Shown here in pieces: positions 33,930 to 46,600 of a DNA stretch of 64,000 bases. The number at the start of each line of letters is the position of its first letter. The first letter of the stretch is position 1. Location: contig MU277714.1 of the NCBI GenBank assembly GCA_022385805.1, forward strand, positions 89,869 to 153,868, given 5' to 3'. Under the pieces are notes generated by a model. The model worked only from the letters and a program-made list of their open reading frames with translations, was not told the DNA's origin and did no database searches. The translations under genes were made by a program, and so were the position numbers. The stretch comes from Pilatotrama ljubarskyi (lineage: Eukaryota > Basidiomycota > Agaricomycetes > Polyporales > Polyporaceae).

Positions 33930-36465
33930 CTACGCAGACGGGGAATCGCGCTTGCCAAGAACGTACGCAATCGTCTGGAATGCGGCCCAAGGTACGAACT
34001 CTGCCAGAATGTCGCTCATGTCAGTATCTAGCTGGCAGTCACACCAATGGGGAGAGAACGCACGGGGAGTCATGTGGCCGCTGTAGTAGAACTCGACGAC
34101 TGACAAACGCGTTAGCCGGGTTTGACAACAATCATTCGAAAGGCTTACAGGTCAGTCCGCGCTCAGTATGCATGTTGCCGAAGACGCCCATGTTGTCGAC
34201 AAGGAAGCTCTCCGGCTCGATGGGCGTCTGGAAGCCTTGCTTGCCATGCCAAGTCATGTTCCTGAGAGGGGTCAGTGGTTGGACAGCGGGTATGAGCATA
34301 CCTAACTCACTGGATCGCGATCCTCGTGCCCTCAGCGACAAGGATGAAATCCTATACATGTGCCTTAGCCAGAGCAAAGCTATACACTCATCATACATAC
34401 CGCCAGACCATGCACGATTGCGACGCGCTTGCTCTTCTCAATCACGTTAGGGAGGACGCTTAGCGTGGATGCCACGCTCTGGTCATTGCCCGGACCGCCG
34501 GTAGCGGGATTGATGTACACGGGCCCACCGCAGGTCTCCCAGTTGATGTGAGGCGCGTGGATCGCGTCTTGCACCTAATCTCGTTCAAAGCTGGTCAGTT
34601 CCGTACAACCATGAAAACCGAGAAGCTCAACGTACGTCCGTCCTGTTAGGCATGGACAGTCAGCATGTAAGGAAAGTGTGAATAGTCGTGAGTACTAACC
34701 GGTTGAAGTAGACGAACTTCTGCGTCGAGCGCGGGAACCCCAGCACGCTCCCTAAGCATGATGTTATAGACGATATATAACAGGGAGCTCGAAAACCACC
34801 CACATAGATTCGGGAAGGTGTCTGTGACGCGATAGACGTCGAAGACCGGATTGATTCTGCAGCCTGTCAATTTCGCACACGGAGTCGCAAGCATGGTGCC
34901 ACTCACACTCCAACGGCGCGCTGTATGGGACTGTGGATCCTACACTCGGGCTTCACGCCGACTGCGCGCGTTGTCGCGTTGAACGTGGCTCCGGCGGGCA
35001 GAGGCAGCTGACCAGCAGGCGGATAGGTCACGAATTTGTCCAAATAGTCGGTATACCCGCAGGAGTCGGAGATGTTCTGCAGCTGCGCCCAGAAGCTCGA
35101 GTTGAAGGGGAACACATTTTTGTTCGCCTGATGAGACAGATTAGTATAGTCGTTGATATCATAACGATCAGATGTTGACCTGGGCGAAGCGCAGCGCAGG
35201 AATCTCCTGTTGTACGAGCCCCCAGCTGAGGGACGGGTCCGCAATCCAAATCCCTTGGAGATGAAGATCGCGGTTGGGGTGCTCATAGAGATAGTTTGCA
35301 ATGTAGGGGACGTCTGTTTGACGTTAGTGCAGTCACAGTAGAGGCGACGGATGGAACTGACAGTAGCCAGCATACTGGTCCAAAGACGCAGCACTGTCAG
35401 GAAGGACGAATCCTGCGAAGCTGAGTTGACTCACGCTCTCCCCGCTGACCCAGAAGTTGCTGCCCTTGAGCTCCCCGAAAACCTCCAAAAACTGCTCCAG
35501 GAAACCGGCGACTTGCGCCGCCAGCTCGTCGTCGTTGGAGATGCTCGGTGTGCCTTGCGAAAAGCCCGTCTATTGGCATTCTCGTTAGTGCGTACCAGGG
35601 CTAACTCTATATAGAGCTGATACGTACTCCGACCGGTTGTTCGACCCAGAGAACGTTCGTCAAGTTGGTCCAGCTCCAAGGGTTGCTACAAAGTTTGCCG
35701 AGTTAATAGCACATAGGCATCCAGCGACGGAGATGACATACGGAGTAGGCTCCGATTGTCCCCACGACCAAGCTAGCGGCCGTCAGCGTTTCTGGTTTCT
35801 GGGGAGGCAACTTCGTAGGACTTACAAATAGGACCGTTCTCCTGGAGAAAGCCCTCAAGAGAGGAGCAACCCGGTCCGCCTGCGGGTTGTTAAGTATTCA
35901 ATCCCAGGCCGCCCGCCGAAGAGGAAATGCATCGCTGACCATTTGTCCAAAACAGAAGATCTCTGACGTTCGAGATGTTGTTCGTAGGCCAGAACCTGCA
36001 AAACGAGAATGCACTTATGACTGCCGTCCTTGTTTTAGTAGGTGCTGTATGCTCACCAGAAGAACAACTTCCTAGTCTCATTCGGATGCCCTGAGATCGG
36101 CATGAGACCTGACCAAGAGGGACCGGCATCGAAATTGACTGAAAACAGATTTTATCAATATAGGAGCCAATATCTCTCACTGGCAGAAGCAACTCACCGT
36201 CCGGGATAGAGGTTCCATCCACGAAGAACTCCCTAGCGCGAGGGTTCCTGAAGGTGATGGGACTTTCGATTTTGTTCGTGCTCCGAGCAGTATGACCCTC
36301 CGAGGAGATCTGGGGCCCCAAGAAATCTCGCATGCGCTCGAGCTGCTCGCGCTGGATGGCCTCAGCAGTCTCCATGCCCTCCATGGCGCTGCCAGATAAC
36401 CTTGCGAGACATACTCGAGTCGCCAAGAGCAGCAGAGTGCCCAGAAGAAGTCTCATCGACAGCAT
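33930..36465 (-). CDS. Secreted serine carboxypeptidase (peptidase family S10)
   Basis: Removes C-terminal residues from peptides at acid pH. Exons (minus): 36465-36198, 36138-36057, 35995-35940, 35879-35826, 35772-35742, 35685-35628, 35569-35435, 35374-35362 (13 nt), 35313-35180, 35127-34907, 34856-34804, 34751-34700, 34642-34636 (7 nt), 34574-34401, 34351-34311, 34261-34149, 34099-34064, 34000-33930; 532 residues. It starts with a signal peptide (MLSMRLLLGTLLLLATRV). Substrate-site motifs NGGPGCSS and QENGPI are present. The catalytic triad is S228 in GESYAG, D447 in HGLADF and H506 in SGHMTP. The 13-nt exon encodes YAGY directly after the catalytic serine; the 7-nt exon encodes part of NRTD. 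Several NxS/T sites fit secretion. Confidence 0.93.
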
Positions 36466-37608
36466 GGCGTCTGAGTACTACAGTACAGCTGGGGCTTGGA
36501 CGGAGCACAAACACCTCCGCGCCTGCTTATATGCGCTGCCAATGCAGCGGAGTGGTGGCATTACGGAGCCGGTCAACAGTGATGTCGACGACCTCATACG
36601 GACCGCACCAGTAGGTTGATGATCACGCGGAAGGCCGTAGATAAGCTTGACGGCGAAACGGAATTGCGACAGCGTTCGAACTGCAGGCGAGGCTGAGCAA
36701 GAATTTTGTGGTGAGGGCCTCGCCTACTAGCTTCTCGCAACCATTGGCGTTATTTCATAGCGCAGCTACACCTATAGCCACCGATTATCGCCAGATTAGT
36801 GAGCCTTTATCTTCCACGGGCCGCCCCGTTGTGCTCACCTGGTCGGCGTCCATACGGCCACGAAGGTCGAAAGGATCTTCTACATCACATCGGCCCCATC
36901 ATATCCCACGGCCGCATGCCCCGTTGAGATACATCGTATACTGCCCTTCCCCTAAGATCGTCTGCGGAGTAAGAGTGCCGAAAGAGCGTAGCCAATGCTT
37001 GGCTCGTGACCGTTTCTTCAGCATCGTTGCCGTGAAGCAGGGACAATCGCTGTATTGGTTGTCGTAATCAACTCCGTGCCGTGCAGAACGAGAAGGCGAC
37101 AAGTGGGGCGTGCCCGTTGATTCGCAACCCATGATTGCACCAATGCAGTTAAGATGTCTAGGAGCTGACTTGCAGTAATGAAAGAAGGGAAGGTGATACT
37201 GTACGGACTTGTCGTCAGGTCTGTACCGCAGAACGCTCGCCAAGCAGGCCTAGCCTCTAAAAGGTTCAAGTGCAGGGCACATGGTCGATGGGCGACGAGA
37301 AGCGCGAGCAGTCGTCTATCCTCCCTGCAGCTATGGAGACCAGCCGTGTTGTCTAGTCAGGTGCCTGTGCGACAATGTCTGACTGCTCCGACATCAAGCT
37401 CACATTGGGATGCATCATACAGCACTCACATGTGTCATTGCTACGCTTGATGCGAAGAATTGTGAGAGCAGAGGTGATCTAGCAACACCATCGATACAGC
37501 GGAGAGTCTGCAGATGCTGTCAATCGCGACATAGGGACTAGTCATACATGTGGTAACAGGAATGCAAAACCGGAGCGGAAACGACGACCTGGAAAGCAAT
37601 GCGACTAA
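36466..37608. other. Intergenic stretch
   Basis: Contains the upstream side of the carboxypeptidase gene and the 3' side of the COP9 subunit gene. Frames on both strands (for example plus 36708-37067, minus 37243-36899) overlap in opposite directions and show no motif. Nothing recognised. Confidence 0.4.
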
Positions 37609-38810
37609 TCAGAAGCGGTTCCGTTTCCTCTGCTGTGTTGAGGAGGAGTCGGATGTTGAAGGCCGGCTACGAGACTGATATGAGTTTCTGAACGAGGTTG
37701 ATGTCACCTGAACTTACTTGCGACCTTTGCCCTTGGATCCCTCTGCGGGTTCATCGACATCCATACTGTTCTCATCGTTCTCGTGATCTTTCGCTCTCTC
37801 ACGCTCACGCTCTCGCTGCCGCCGTTGTCTCTCCATCTCTTTCTCCAGTTCGATCCTGCCGGCATCGGTCACGGCCGTACGCCCGGTATAGACCTGGGGC
37901 TTGTTCGCGTTTTTGGCCTCCTTCTGCTTGTCGACCACCTCCCTGAGGGTGGCCTGGTAGCGCTTGTCGTAGTCTTCTTTGATCGTCTTCGCGGTAACGG
38001 CGCGAGTTGACAGCTGAGCCAACTTCTCATCTAGAGTAGCGAGCACGGCCGCGGTTGTTGATGCCCTGTAATGGGCAGTGAGTTGGACGCACGAAAGTGG
38101 AGACAACACGACATACCAGTTCTGCAAGGACAACAACAAGTGCTCGAGCTTCCCGGGCTCGAGATCCCTGCCCATGGTGTATTCGACTTCCAACTGTCCC
38201 TCCTTCTGATCCAGCTTGCCTCGGACGATGTCGAGATAGATGGCGTCGATGATGAGGTCTTCCAGTTCGCGAACAGTGGGCATATCAAGGACGCGGAGTA
38301 GTTCCTTGTAAGGCAGGATCTACAAGCCGAGTTAGGTAGAATGGGCACTCTCGGAATCTTCGGGACGTACGCGGCTGTCCTGTGCAAGGGACACAAGACT
38401 GAGCTGTTTGAGCTTGACAGTTTGAGCTTCGTTCAGCGGCGGAAGAGCATCTTTGTGCTCTGGGCGGGCATCAGCATAAGATGTGGAAATCAGATCAGCC
38501 CTAGGACTGACGGATGTAATCCGTATACGTCTTGTATGCGAACAGCTGCAGCAAGGAGTAGAAGCGCGAGTGCTGTTCGTTTCCCGCCAGCTGGAAACCA
38601 GCCATGTCTACTCAACCTTTCTTGGGACTCAGGGGGGGCTATGTTGCGTACCTCTTGGATGTTTGGCTGTTCGAGCAGCTCTCCGAATACGAACACTCCA
38701 GCAGCGGAGGTGGCGTCTTGTATGAGCTTAGCAGCTGCAGCGCCCTTAGCGCCTTTCGACATCAGGAGGAACGGCTCCAACTTCGCGACGTGTTGCGTTC
38801 CCATCTCCAT
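37609..38810 (-). CDS. CSN7: COP9 signalosome subunit 7 (PCI domain)
   Basis: Component of the complex that removes NEDD8 from cullins. Exons (minus): 38810-38652, 38590-38512, 38459-38371, 38319-38117, 38065-37718, 37666-37609; 311 residues. N-terminal helices start MEMGTQHVAKLEPFLL; the middle has SRFYSLLQLFAYKTYTDYI, and the PCI winged-helix part LPYKELLRVLDMPTVRELED then IIDAIYLDIVRGKLDQ. A coiled-coil, Arg/Glu-rich C terminus follows (MERQRRQRERERERAKD). Reading exon 5 on would stop at 37714 after KGRK, but a strong GTAAGT donor there leads over 51 nt to RPSTSDSSSTQQRKRNRF, which I prefer. Its biochemical partners, cullin-type proteins, include the cullin-like gene at 58768. Confidence 0.88.
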
Positions 38811-39117
38811 CTTGGGTGAATGCAGATGAGCAGATGGGTTGCCTGAGGTATGCCGTCGAAGTACCGAGTATGGTGGCACAAGCCAGAGTGTGAATACCTG
38901 TGAATACACGGAACAGGCAATTGCACTCGCGTGGTCATGTTTGTCTTTGTTAGGATCCGGGGCTCTTGGCAAAGATCCGCAAACAACGCATCGTCACTGA
39001 GTACTTCTCGGTCACCCACAGAGTGCGGTCCTATGTGTAGGCGATGCATGTATTCATCCGGTGTAATTCTAGAGCGCATATAACTACATGATTATTCCAT
39101 CCAGGCCGTCTGATCCA
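38811..39117. other. Short spacer between CSN7 and TRK genes
   Basis: Holds the CSN7 upstream region and the 3' end of the potassium-transporter gene. No feature recognised. Confidence 0.4.
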
Positions 39118-42100
39118 TTAGTGTCCAGGTATAGAATGTACTGGGTTCATCTTCTTTGCAGAGAGATCTGCGAATTGCGCTCCGCTCTTGCTACCGGTGG
39201 CTTGCTCAGGTTGAGTTCCGACGGGTTTGTTAGGCTTCAAGTCCTCGGGTAGCAAGACTGGGAACGCATCATTCGTCAGTTCCGTCCAGCTTAAGTAGTC
39301 CGAGTCCGACGAATGACGCGGGCGACTTACTAGCTCTGTCGATGGCAACCGGCAGCCCACGATGTCTGCCACGGACCATGACGATGATGACTACGATCTT
39401 GGACAAGGGACCGAAGGCGCCAGAGAATGAGTAGTTCTGAGTCGGGATGCCCAGCGTGAGGCCGATGCCACCGAACGCCGACACCAGCTCGAACACTATG
39501 CATAGCGCACAGGCAGTCGCATCAGCCTTGTGATCAGCAGATGCATTTCAGCAGCTGGGTACTGACCTATTCGGAACACGTTGAACCACGGTGCGTTCGC
39601 GTCATCCATTATTTTCGTACGCTCGATGATGCATATCGCGAGGATTGCAAACACAAGCCACCAGATATCGAACGCGAGCTGTCGACGGAGGTGCCAACCA
39701 AAGTACTTGCCGATGCGTTCGCGTCGTGGCTGCTTCTCATCGAGGTTCGGCTCCTCTTCCTCCTCTTCTGGCGTTACCTCGAAGACGCCCAAGCTCTTCT
39801 CTTCGTACCTGAGCAACCGATGTGAGCGACACCTATGCTTGACATCTGCAGGGACCTACACGTTAGTAGAGCGGATACTCAGCGCGACCTGTGGCTTCCG
39901 TGAGCACGGGCTGATGCAGTGATACTGAGCCACAGCAACGCACCGGATAGATAGCGATATACATCATGATGATGCAAAGGAATCTGCAGACGTGGTGAGT
40001 CTGGCACTACACAGCTAGCAGTGCGGCACTTACTGGAACGAGGGAGCGAGCGCAGCGATGGAGACGATTGGGAAGCCCGAGGCACGAACGGCGAACGACT
40101 GGAAGAGTCCGGCGACTATCCTCGTACCGACAGGTAGGGACTCAGTGACCTCCAACCCGATGTCCAGGACGATGAAACAGGCCAGCTCCACAATGCTGAG
40201 ATGACCAATGAAAGGGGCAGCGTCACAAAACGATATCCCAAGAAAGCAAGCATGCTACGTACGTGAAGAATATCAGGATTGCGACGAGGTACCATGTGAC
40301 GTGCGACGGGAAGAGGTAGAGGAAACATCTGCGAGTGTAAGTGATGAGCGGAAAACGGCTCATATATGACAGGTCAAGGTACTGACCGACGTGGATGGTC
40401 GAGCAGGAAATCCAACGCGAGATCCCTTGGAGAACCCTCTTTGACGACCTTCGTGTAGAGCCAACTGCCAGACGGCCAGTGAGCTATTCAGAGCCCAAGG
40501 ACAGCATTACCTAGAGACTCACATGATGAATCGGAGGCTTCATGTGTCATCGTACGTGAGCGAGCTAAAGAGGACTGAATGTGGCTCTTGACTCACAATA
40601 TCGGCTATGCACGGAATTCGTGAACAGAGTCTTTGCTATGATTGGCTGACGAACTCACCAAGCCATGGTTGCCAGCCAAGATCACGAACAGCATTGCAAC
40701 TGAAGAAACGGAGGTCAGACTCACCGCCAATATGGGACGAGGATATTCGCACAGATTAGCAGGTATGCTCTCTGAAACGGAACCATTCCTCTATGGATAT
40801 GTGTTCGGATGTTCCGCGCGGTCAAAGTGAGACTCATATCACTCACTGGTCGACCAAACTCATACCACCGCCCGTGTAGGCGCCCACTACTTGGCTAGAA
40901 GTGCCTGGTTCACCATGTATGACGCAGCGATATGAAGGAACCACTTACAAGACGGTGAACCTGCACGCGATCAGCTATGGCACGACTCCGGCTGGTGTGG
41001 CGGAGCAAACTCACCATGCCTTGTTGACGAGTCTCGGCTGGGCTTCAAACACGCTGTCATAGGTATGCGTCGTAGATAGCCACGGGGCGACGAGGATGAA
41101 TGTGATCAGCTGCGTGCCGACGAAATACTACGCGCATGTCAGGATAACCGCGCACGCATCTTGAATGGGGTACCATACCAGAATCACGATGTAGCTCAGG
41201 AGCCGCAGCGCTCGATATCTGTAGAGAACCGTGAGCATAATGTACATGAGGAACTCGGCACTCCGACGCCTACTCAATGCCGCCGAGTTCCTCCAGCTGC
41301 TCGTCCGTCAGCTCCTCGGTATGTATATCTCCGTTTCGCCCGATGACTAGATCCTTGAGGCTCTCGCCCAACCACTTCATATGTGTGGACGAGCGTTCTC
41401 TGACGGTCATTGCGACCAAACGTCGGTACAGGTTAGGATAGTATCTCTGGACGAGCCGCTTGCTAAGCTCCCACGGGCCCGGGAAGCCGCCTAGTCCTTG
41501 GTCCTTGTTGCGCTGCCCGAGGACCGCTTGGCCAGAAGGTATTGGCTCCATCTTAGGAGGGACGATGATCGTGCGCCGGCGAGGCACGGGTACTCCTGGG
41601 AGGCCCAAAGGCCGTTGGTCAGCGAGATGATCCAAGTCGTACGCGGTAGAGTCTCACCTGGGCGCCGCCGAATTGTACCAACATCACTAATTGCAGGATA
41701 TGGGGAGAACCCGTATTGCAAATGATTGCTCCTCTGAGAGGTCGGCGACTGCAGTGGCACCGCGGCGGAGCGTGGCGACGAGGTGAACGAATGTGCATCC
41801 ATGACAATCCCCCGTTCTTCTGGACCGACGTGCACCGTCAGGTCCTCCGAGGGAGACGCACGCATGGGCGAGTCCACCTGGATCTGAATGTACGAGCTCG
41901 TGTCGCTCCAGGGTCGGTCCTGGGACAGCCCAAGACCAGACTCCTTCTGTCGTGCCGCTTGTTGGCTGTCTTCGGAGATCTCTCCAGTGCCCAGGGCGAT
42001 GCCGAGCCCCAGCCCGGTGAGGGCGCCCCCAGCAAGAGCGGCTCCTATCCCATCGGAGGCCTGGATGCCGTCGCTGCCGTGCTGCGCATGCTTCTCAGTA

Positions 42101-42886
42101 CCATCTTCGACATGCTTCTGCGGAACAAGAGGTCTCGAGCCGGTCACCACTCTCGTGATACGGTCCCTTATAGACTGCAGGACGGTCTTGTTGCGCTGCC
42201 TCTCCATAATATGTTCTCGGAAGTACCGAAGGCGAACCAGAACCATGACCCAGGCGACGATCGTCTGCAGACGGGTTCAGAAAATGAACAGATGTATCGC
42301 AATCGTAGGTCCCAACTGGTCAAGAACTTACTACGTCACCCATTGCCATGAGGAGGCACAATATTACTTGCTGGAGGACGGTTAGGGTGCTCAGGTTCAC
42401 CGTTGACAGGCCCGTTACAGTGAGCGCCGAATAGCAGAGGAACAAAGCATCGACAAAGGCTGTCAAAAACAAATAGTCAACATCATTCCGAAGTCAGACG
42501 CTCCGGAGAACCTGGTATACGACTGCAGCGGGCGGAGGGAGCGCTCGCTGTGTCATGAGGTGTGATCGCGAACCGCATTGTGGCGTATGCAGACCACAGC
42601 GGTGCAAGAACCAACCTGTCGTTTGCTACAGCGAGTGTAGGCAAAACTCGTCACAAGGCTACTGTGCCAACTATGCCGCCATGCTTCCTCCCGCCCACGC
42701 TTTCGACAACGAGGATAAAAAAGACTCACGTATGTGGAACTCGCCATTGACGGCATAAAATATCCCAGCAGCGACGAGAGGAGTGACGGTGAAGTAGATG
42801 AGATGGAGACGGAAGAAGTTGGCTTCCTCCTCGATCCACTGGCGGACGCGGTCGTAGGCGTCAGAAAGGGTGTCGAGGACCGCCAT
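39118..42886 (-). CDS. TRK1: TRK-type potassium transporter
   Basis: High-affinity K+ uptake protein of the plasma membrane. Exons I could fix (minus): 42886-42730, 42459-42332, 42264-41658, 41595-41274, 41218-41179, 41127-41015, 40960-40949 (12 nt), 40894-40847; more follow to the stop at 39118. The N terminus MAVLDTLSDAYDRVRQW leads into the first membrane segment LHLIYFTVTPLVAAGIFYAV. The first pore loop has ALTVTGLSTV and a later one RASGFPIVSIAAL; the glycines in TG and SG are the selectivity-filter positions. A ~300-residue polar loop (residues about 100-400) sits between early segments, as in fungal TRK proteins. Near the end, VRGRHRGLPVAIDRA is a typical fungal TRK signature. The 12-nt exon encodes FTV inside a membrane segment. 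Confidence 0.9.
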
Positions 42887-43661
42887 ACGCGATGTTTGCT
42901 AATGGCTAGTTTCCTGAGCCGACAAGACTAGCACTCGTCCGGAGAATAGTCGTCGGGAGGCACGGGCAGTATGGTTGGCAAGAGATACAGGTGCGTGGAC
43001 CAAGGCGGGCGCAGGCCCGGGACAGAGTGTCAGGACAGCGAGCAACGAGGCATCAGCGTGCACGTCGGCATTTCAAGCAAGAAGCTGTTGCGAAATATAG
43101 CGCTTGGCTCCACGGCTGCGCCCCTAGCAAAGATCAGTGAAATACGGATCTCTATCCGTGATAGGCCGCGATACAGTGGGAGAGGGAGACAAAGTGCAGT
43201 GAATTAGAGTACGGACATGAAGATATCGTCCGAACGACCGTGCCAGTGCCACAGCAACAATTTGTACTCGATACCTACGGAGGGGCCGACTACGATTTCA
43301 ACTTCAACAGCCGTTCCACACCACTTTGCGCGTACCTGACAGCACGTGACCGTGTGCGCCCGGGCCGGCTCCTGCCGGCGCGAGAACGTCACAAGCGTTG
43401 ACGAGGACGTGGAACTCGACGGAGGCGCGCTCGCTCACGGCCCCAGGTGGCCTCTCAGAGTCTCTTCCGACGGTGGCGACGAAACAACCCATCTCTGCGC
43501 TTCTTGTAACCCGGCGCCGTCCTATGCTCTGTTAAGTGCTTGCTTTCTCGTTCCTGCAACGCTTGTATACTGTATCGGCTGCTCTCATCGTGCCTCCTCC
43601 ATACGTTCCCTCAGACCAGGTTCTGTCAAGGCCAACACCCACGACGCCTCGCTAGCTAGCC
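42887..43661. promoter_or_regulatory. Divergent region, TRK and RGP1
   Basis: A 775-base space between outward-facing starts. A CACGTG core lies at 43343-43348 (context agCACGTGac). Nothing else specific is recognised; plus frames across it lack motifs. Confidence 0.45.
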
Positions 43662-46600
43662 ATGGCGAGCACCTCCGCTACAACCATTGATGAAGCAATT
43701 CGAGTCGTCGTTACTCCGTCGCAAGCATCCTACTTCGCGGGAGAGCCTTTCTCTGTCACTGTCACCTTTACCAACACCCGCACACCCGAGACCGCCGTCG
43801 CTCCTCGTTCAACCTCACACGCCCACAGACGCGGTGCCCACTCCATCAGCTCTGTACCGCTCGCGCGTCCCCCTACCTCCCCTGGAACGCCTCGCACCGC
43901 TGTACCAGTATTCCCTTCCCGTGCGAACGGCACCAGCAGCTCTAGTCAGAGGAAGGGTCTCATCGGTCATGGTCTCCCGTCCAAGATGTCAGACGAGCCT
44001 CCGTCTGCAGAAGTACTCAGGAAGAGGCTTCTGGCGTGCAGGTCTCTCTCGGTGAATTTGGCACCAAACGAACTGCCGCCGCTGGACGGTACTGGCGACA
44101 AGGTTTCTCCTTCAAGCCCCGCATCACCTCTTGTCAACAGCTGTGAGTATCCATGAACTGGCTTGGGATAGTATCGCTGTGCTCGAGATGGTGGTGAGCC
44201 AATACCGCACTTACGAGGCTGCGTCGCATGGATTCTGGTTCGCGTGTAGTGTATCCAGCATCTGCACATCATCACCGCAGGGCCTCTACTGCTTGTGTCC
44301 TGCCATCCAAGCCATGTCCGCTCATCCCACTGTTCGGCGCTGACAATCAGGCCATTCTGCAGCACCTGCCCCAGGACCAACATCTTCGCGCATAGTGGCA
44401 CCTCTCGCAAGGTCGCCATCCCTCCCACCGAATCACCCGCACGCCCGGAAGAACTCCATCCTGGATGGCCAGCTGCAGCTGAACGATCTGCGACCACCGC
44501 CTTCACCATCCGCCTACTCCTCAACACCCAACCCCTCAACATCCACGTTCTCCCTCTCCCTGGATCCCATAGCAGAGGCAGGCTCGACGTCCCCCGGCCC
44601 TCCCGCGACACCCATGTTCCCCTCACCCATACCGCCCTCCGACATGCCAAACATCCGGACTCACATACCCGCCGCCGGCAACCCCCCACAGAAGCCAAAC
44701 GAAACGCACCTATACCCCACTGCACCGCGTGAGCCTCCGCGACGACCATCGCAGCTCGGCCTCGGACATGGACCTCCCCCAGCTTCTTCATCCACCGCAC
44801 ACCTCAAGCCCCCGCGCTCGGCGTTCTCGTCGACGTTCCCCGCGTCGAACACTGAGCTGATTCTCTACGCGTATGCTCAGCTGCTCGGCACGCTCACGCT
44901 CACGACACTCCCAGAGGCGAATACCCCATCCGAGCAGGCGCGCACGCTCAGCCAGGTCCGCTCCCGGCTGCTCAAACGCAAAGCGGTCGGCGGCGGCAGC
45001 ATGGACATCACGTCCTCCCTAAGCGCACAGTCTCTCGGGAGTAGCGGCGGCACGTCTGGACGGCGACCATCACATAGCCGGTCATCCTCTCTTTCCGCAG
45101 GGCTGTTCTCCATGCTGTCGCCAACGTCGCTCATGTCGTCTCCGAGCCAGCAGTCGTTCGTACCGGGGCATCGCGCGCGGACGCCGTCCATGTTCTCGCT
45201 GCTATCAAACGGCCAGGGTCCATCTGCCAGTCGTTCTGCAGGCGTGGGGCTGGGGCTGGGTACATCGATGCCGGAAGAGGACGAAGTGGATCCGGATATG
45301 CCGCTCCCGATGCTCGAGGTGCAGCCTTCGATGCTTGCAGTCGACCTCAGCCTCGGACCTGGGGAATCGCGAATGTGTGCGTTGCTCTGCCCGACTATCG
45401 CATCGAAATCTGCTTACCGTCTTTGTCGCAGACACATACACAGTAGTCCTTCCCGAGAACCTGCCGCCGACATTTCGTGGGCGGGCGCTAAAGTTCTCCT
45501 ACCAGTTCATCCTCGGGGTGTGCCGCGCAGGCTCCGCCACGTCCCCGGGCAGTGGTCCTTCAAGCAACAGCAGAGTAATGAAAGTGCCGATACGAGTGTA
45601 CAACAACGTCTCCGGTGAGCGCTCTCCCCATGAGCGTTTGGCCCAGCAGCTAACAAAGGACGACGTAGTGAGCAGAGCACCCAGGCCGTATGACATGTTA
45701 TGGCCCGTGATCTCGCAACGAGGACCCCTGCCCCCGGGTACAGTCACCGAAGGTTCCAAGGCGGCGCAGAAGCATGCCGATCCTCGCTCTGCGCCTCGTC
45801 CAGGTAAGTCTCGATCACCTGGTCTCTCTACGCTTCCTCGTTCTCAAAGGAGTACCCAGGCGCGTCTCGCCCAGGGTCCTACGAGGACTTGCAGAAGTAC
45901 GCCCGCAATCTACTCGCATCGTTCCCTGACCCGAAAGCGACGGGCGTGCGGATCAAGCTGCCCATCGAGGTCATCCAGTCTTCGCGCAGCGCAGGTCTTG
46001 ATCGGGACCTGGAGGATGAGCTCGACAGTCCGACAGCGTGCCGACAAGCGGTCGAGATATTAACGCGCAACCCGAAGAAGGGTGGGTGCAGACACACGCT
46101 GCTTATCATTGTCTCCGCTGATGTGAAGTGTAGCGTCCTACGATGTCACCAAGGACGGTATCAAAGTCGCGGTGCTCACGTTCCCGAAGAGCGCATACCG
46201 GCTGGGCGAGACGATTCTCGGCGTCGTCGAGACAAACGATCGTGCGAGCCCCGCGCGCGTTCTCAAGGTACGCGCTGTCTTCCCTCTCCTCCCCTGACAC
46301 GCGCCTGTGTTTAACAGAATGTCCCATAGCTCTCTGCGATGCTCGAAGCGCACGAGTCCCTGCCGAGCAACATCGCCTCGCCGACATCCTCCCGACACCT
46401 CCGTCGCGTGCACGCGGAGCACCATTCGTGTTTCATGCCTGCGACGCTCCGAACGACGTTCTCCCTCGACATCCCACCCGACGCGAGCCCCGCGTTCCAG
46501 GCATCCTTAACAGATCCCAGTGGTCCCGTAGACCCGAATCGAGGCAACTCTGCGCGTCCGGGTGGGCTTGAGTGGAAGGTCCGACTATGTCTCCTAGTGG

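Noticed and set aside
41716..42351. 211-residue plus-strand frame
   Set aside because: Antisense to the large polar loop of the TRK gene.
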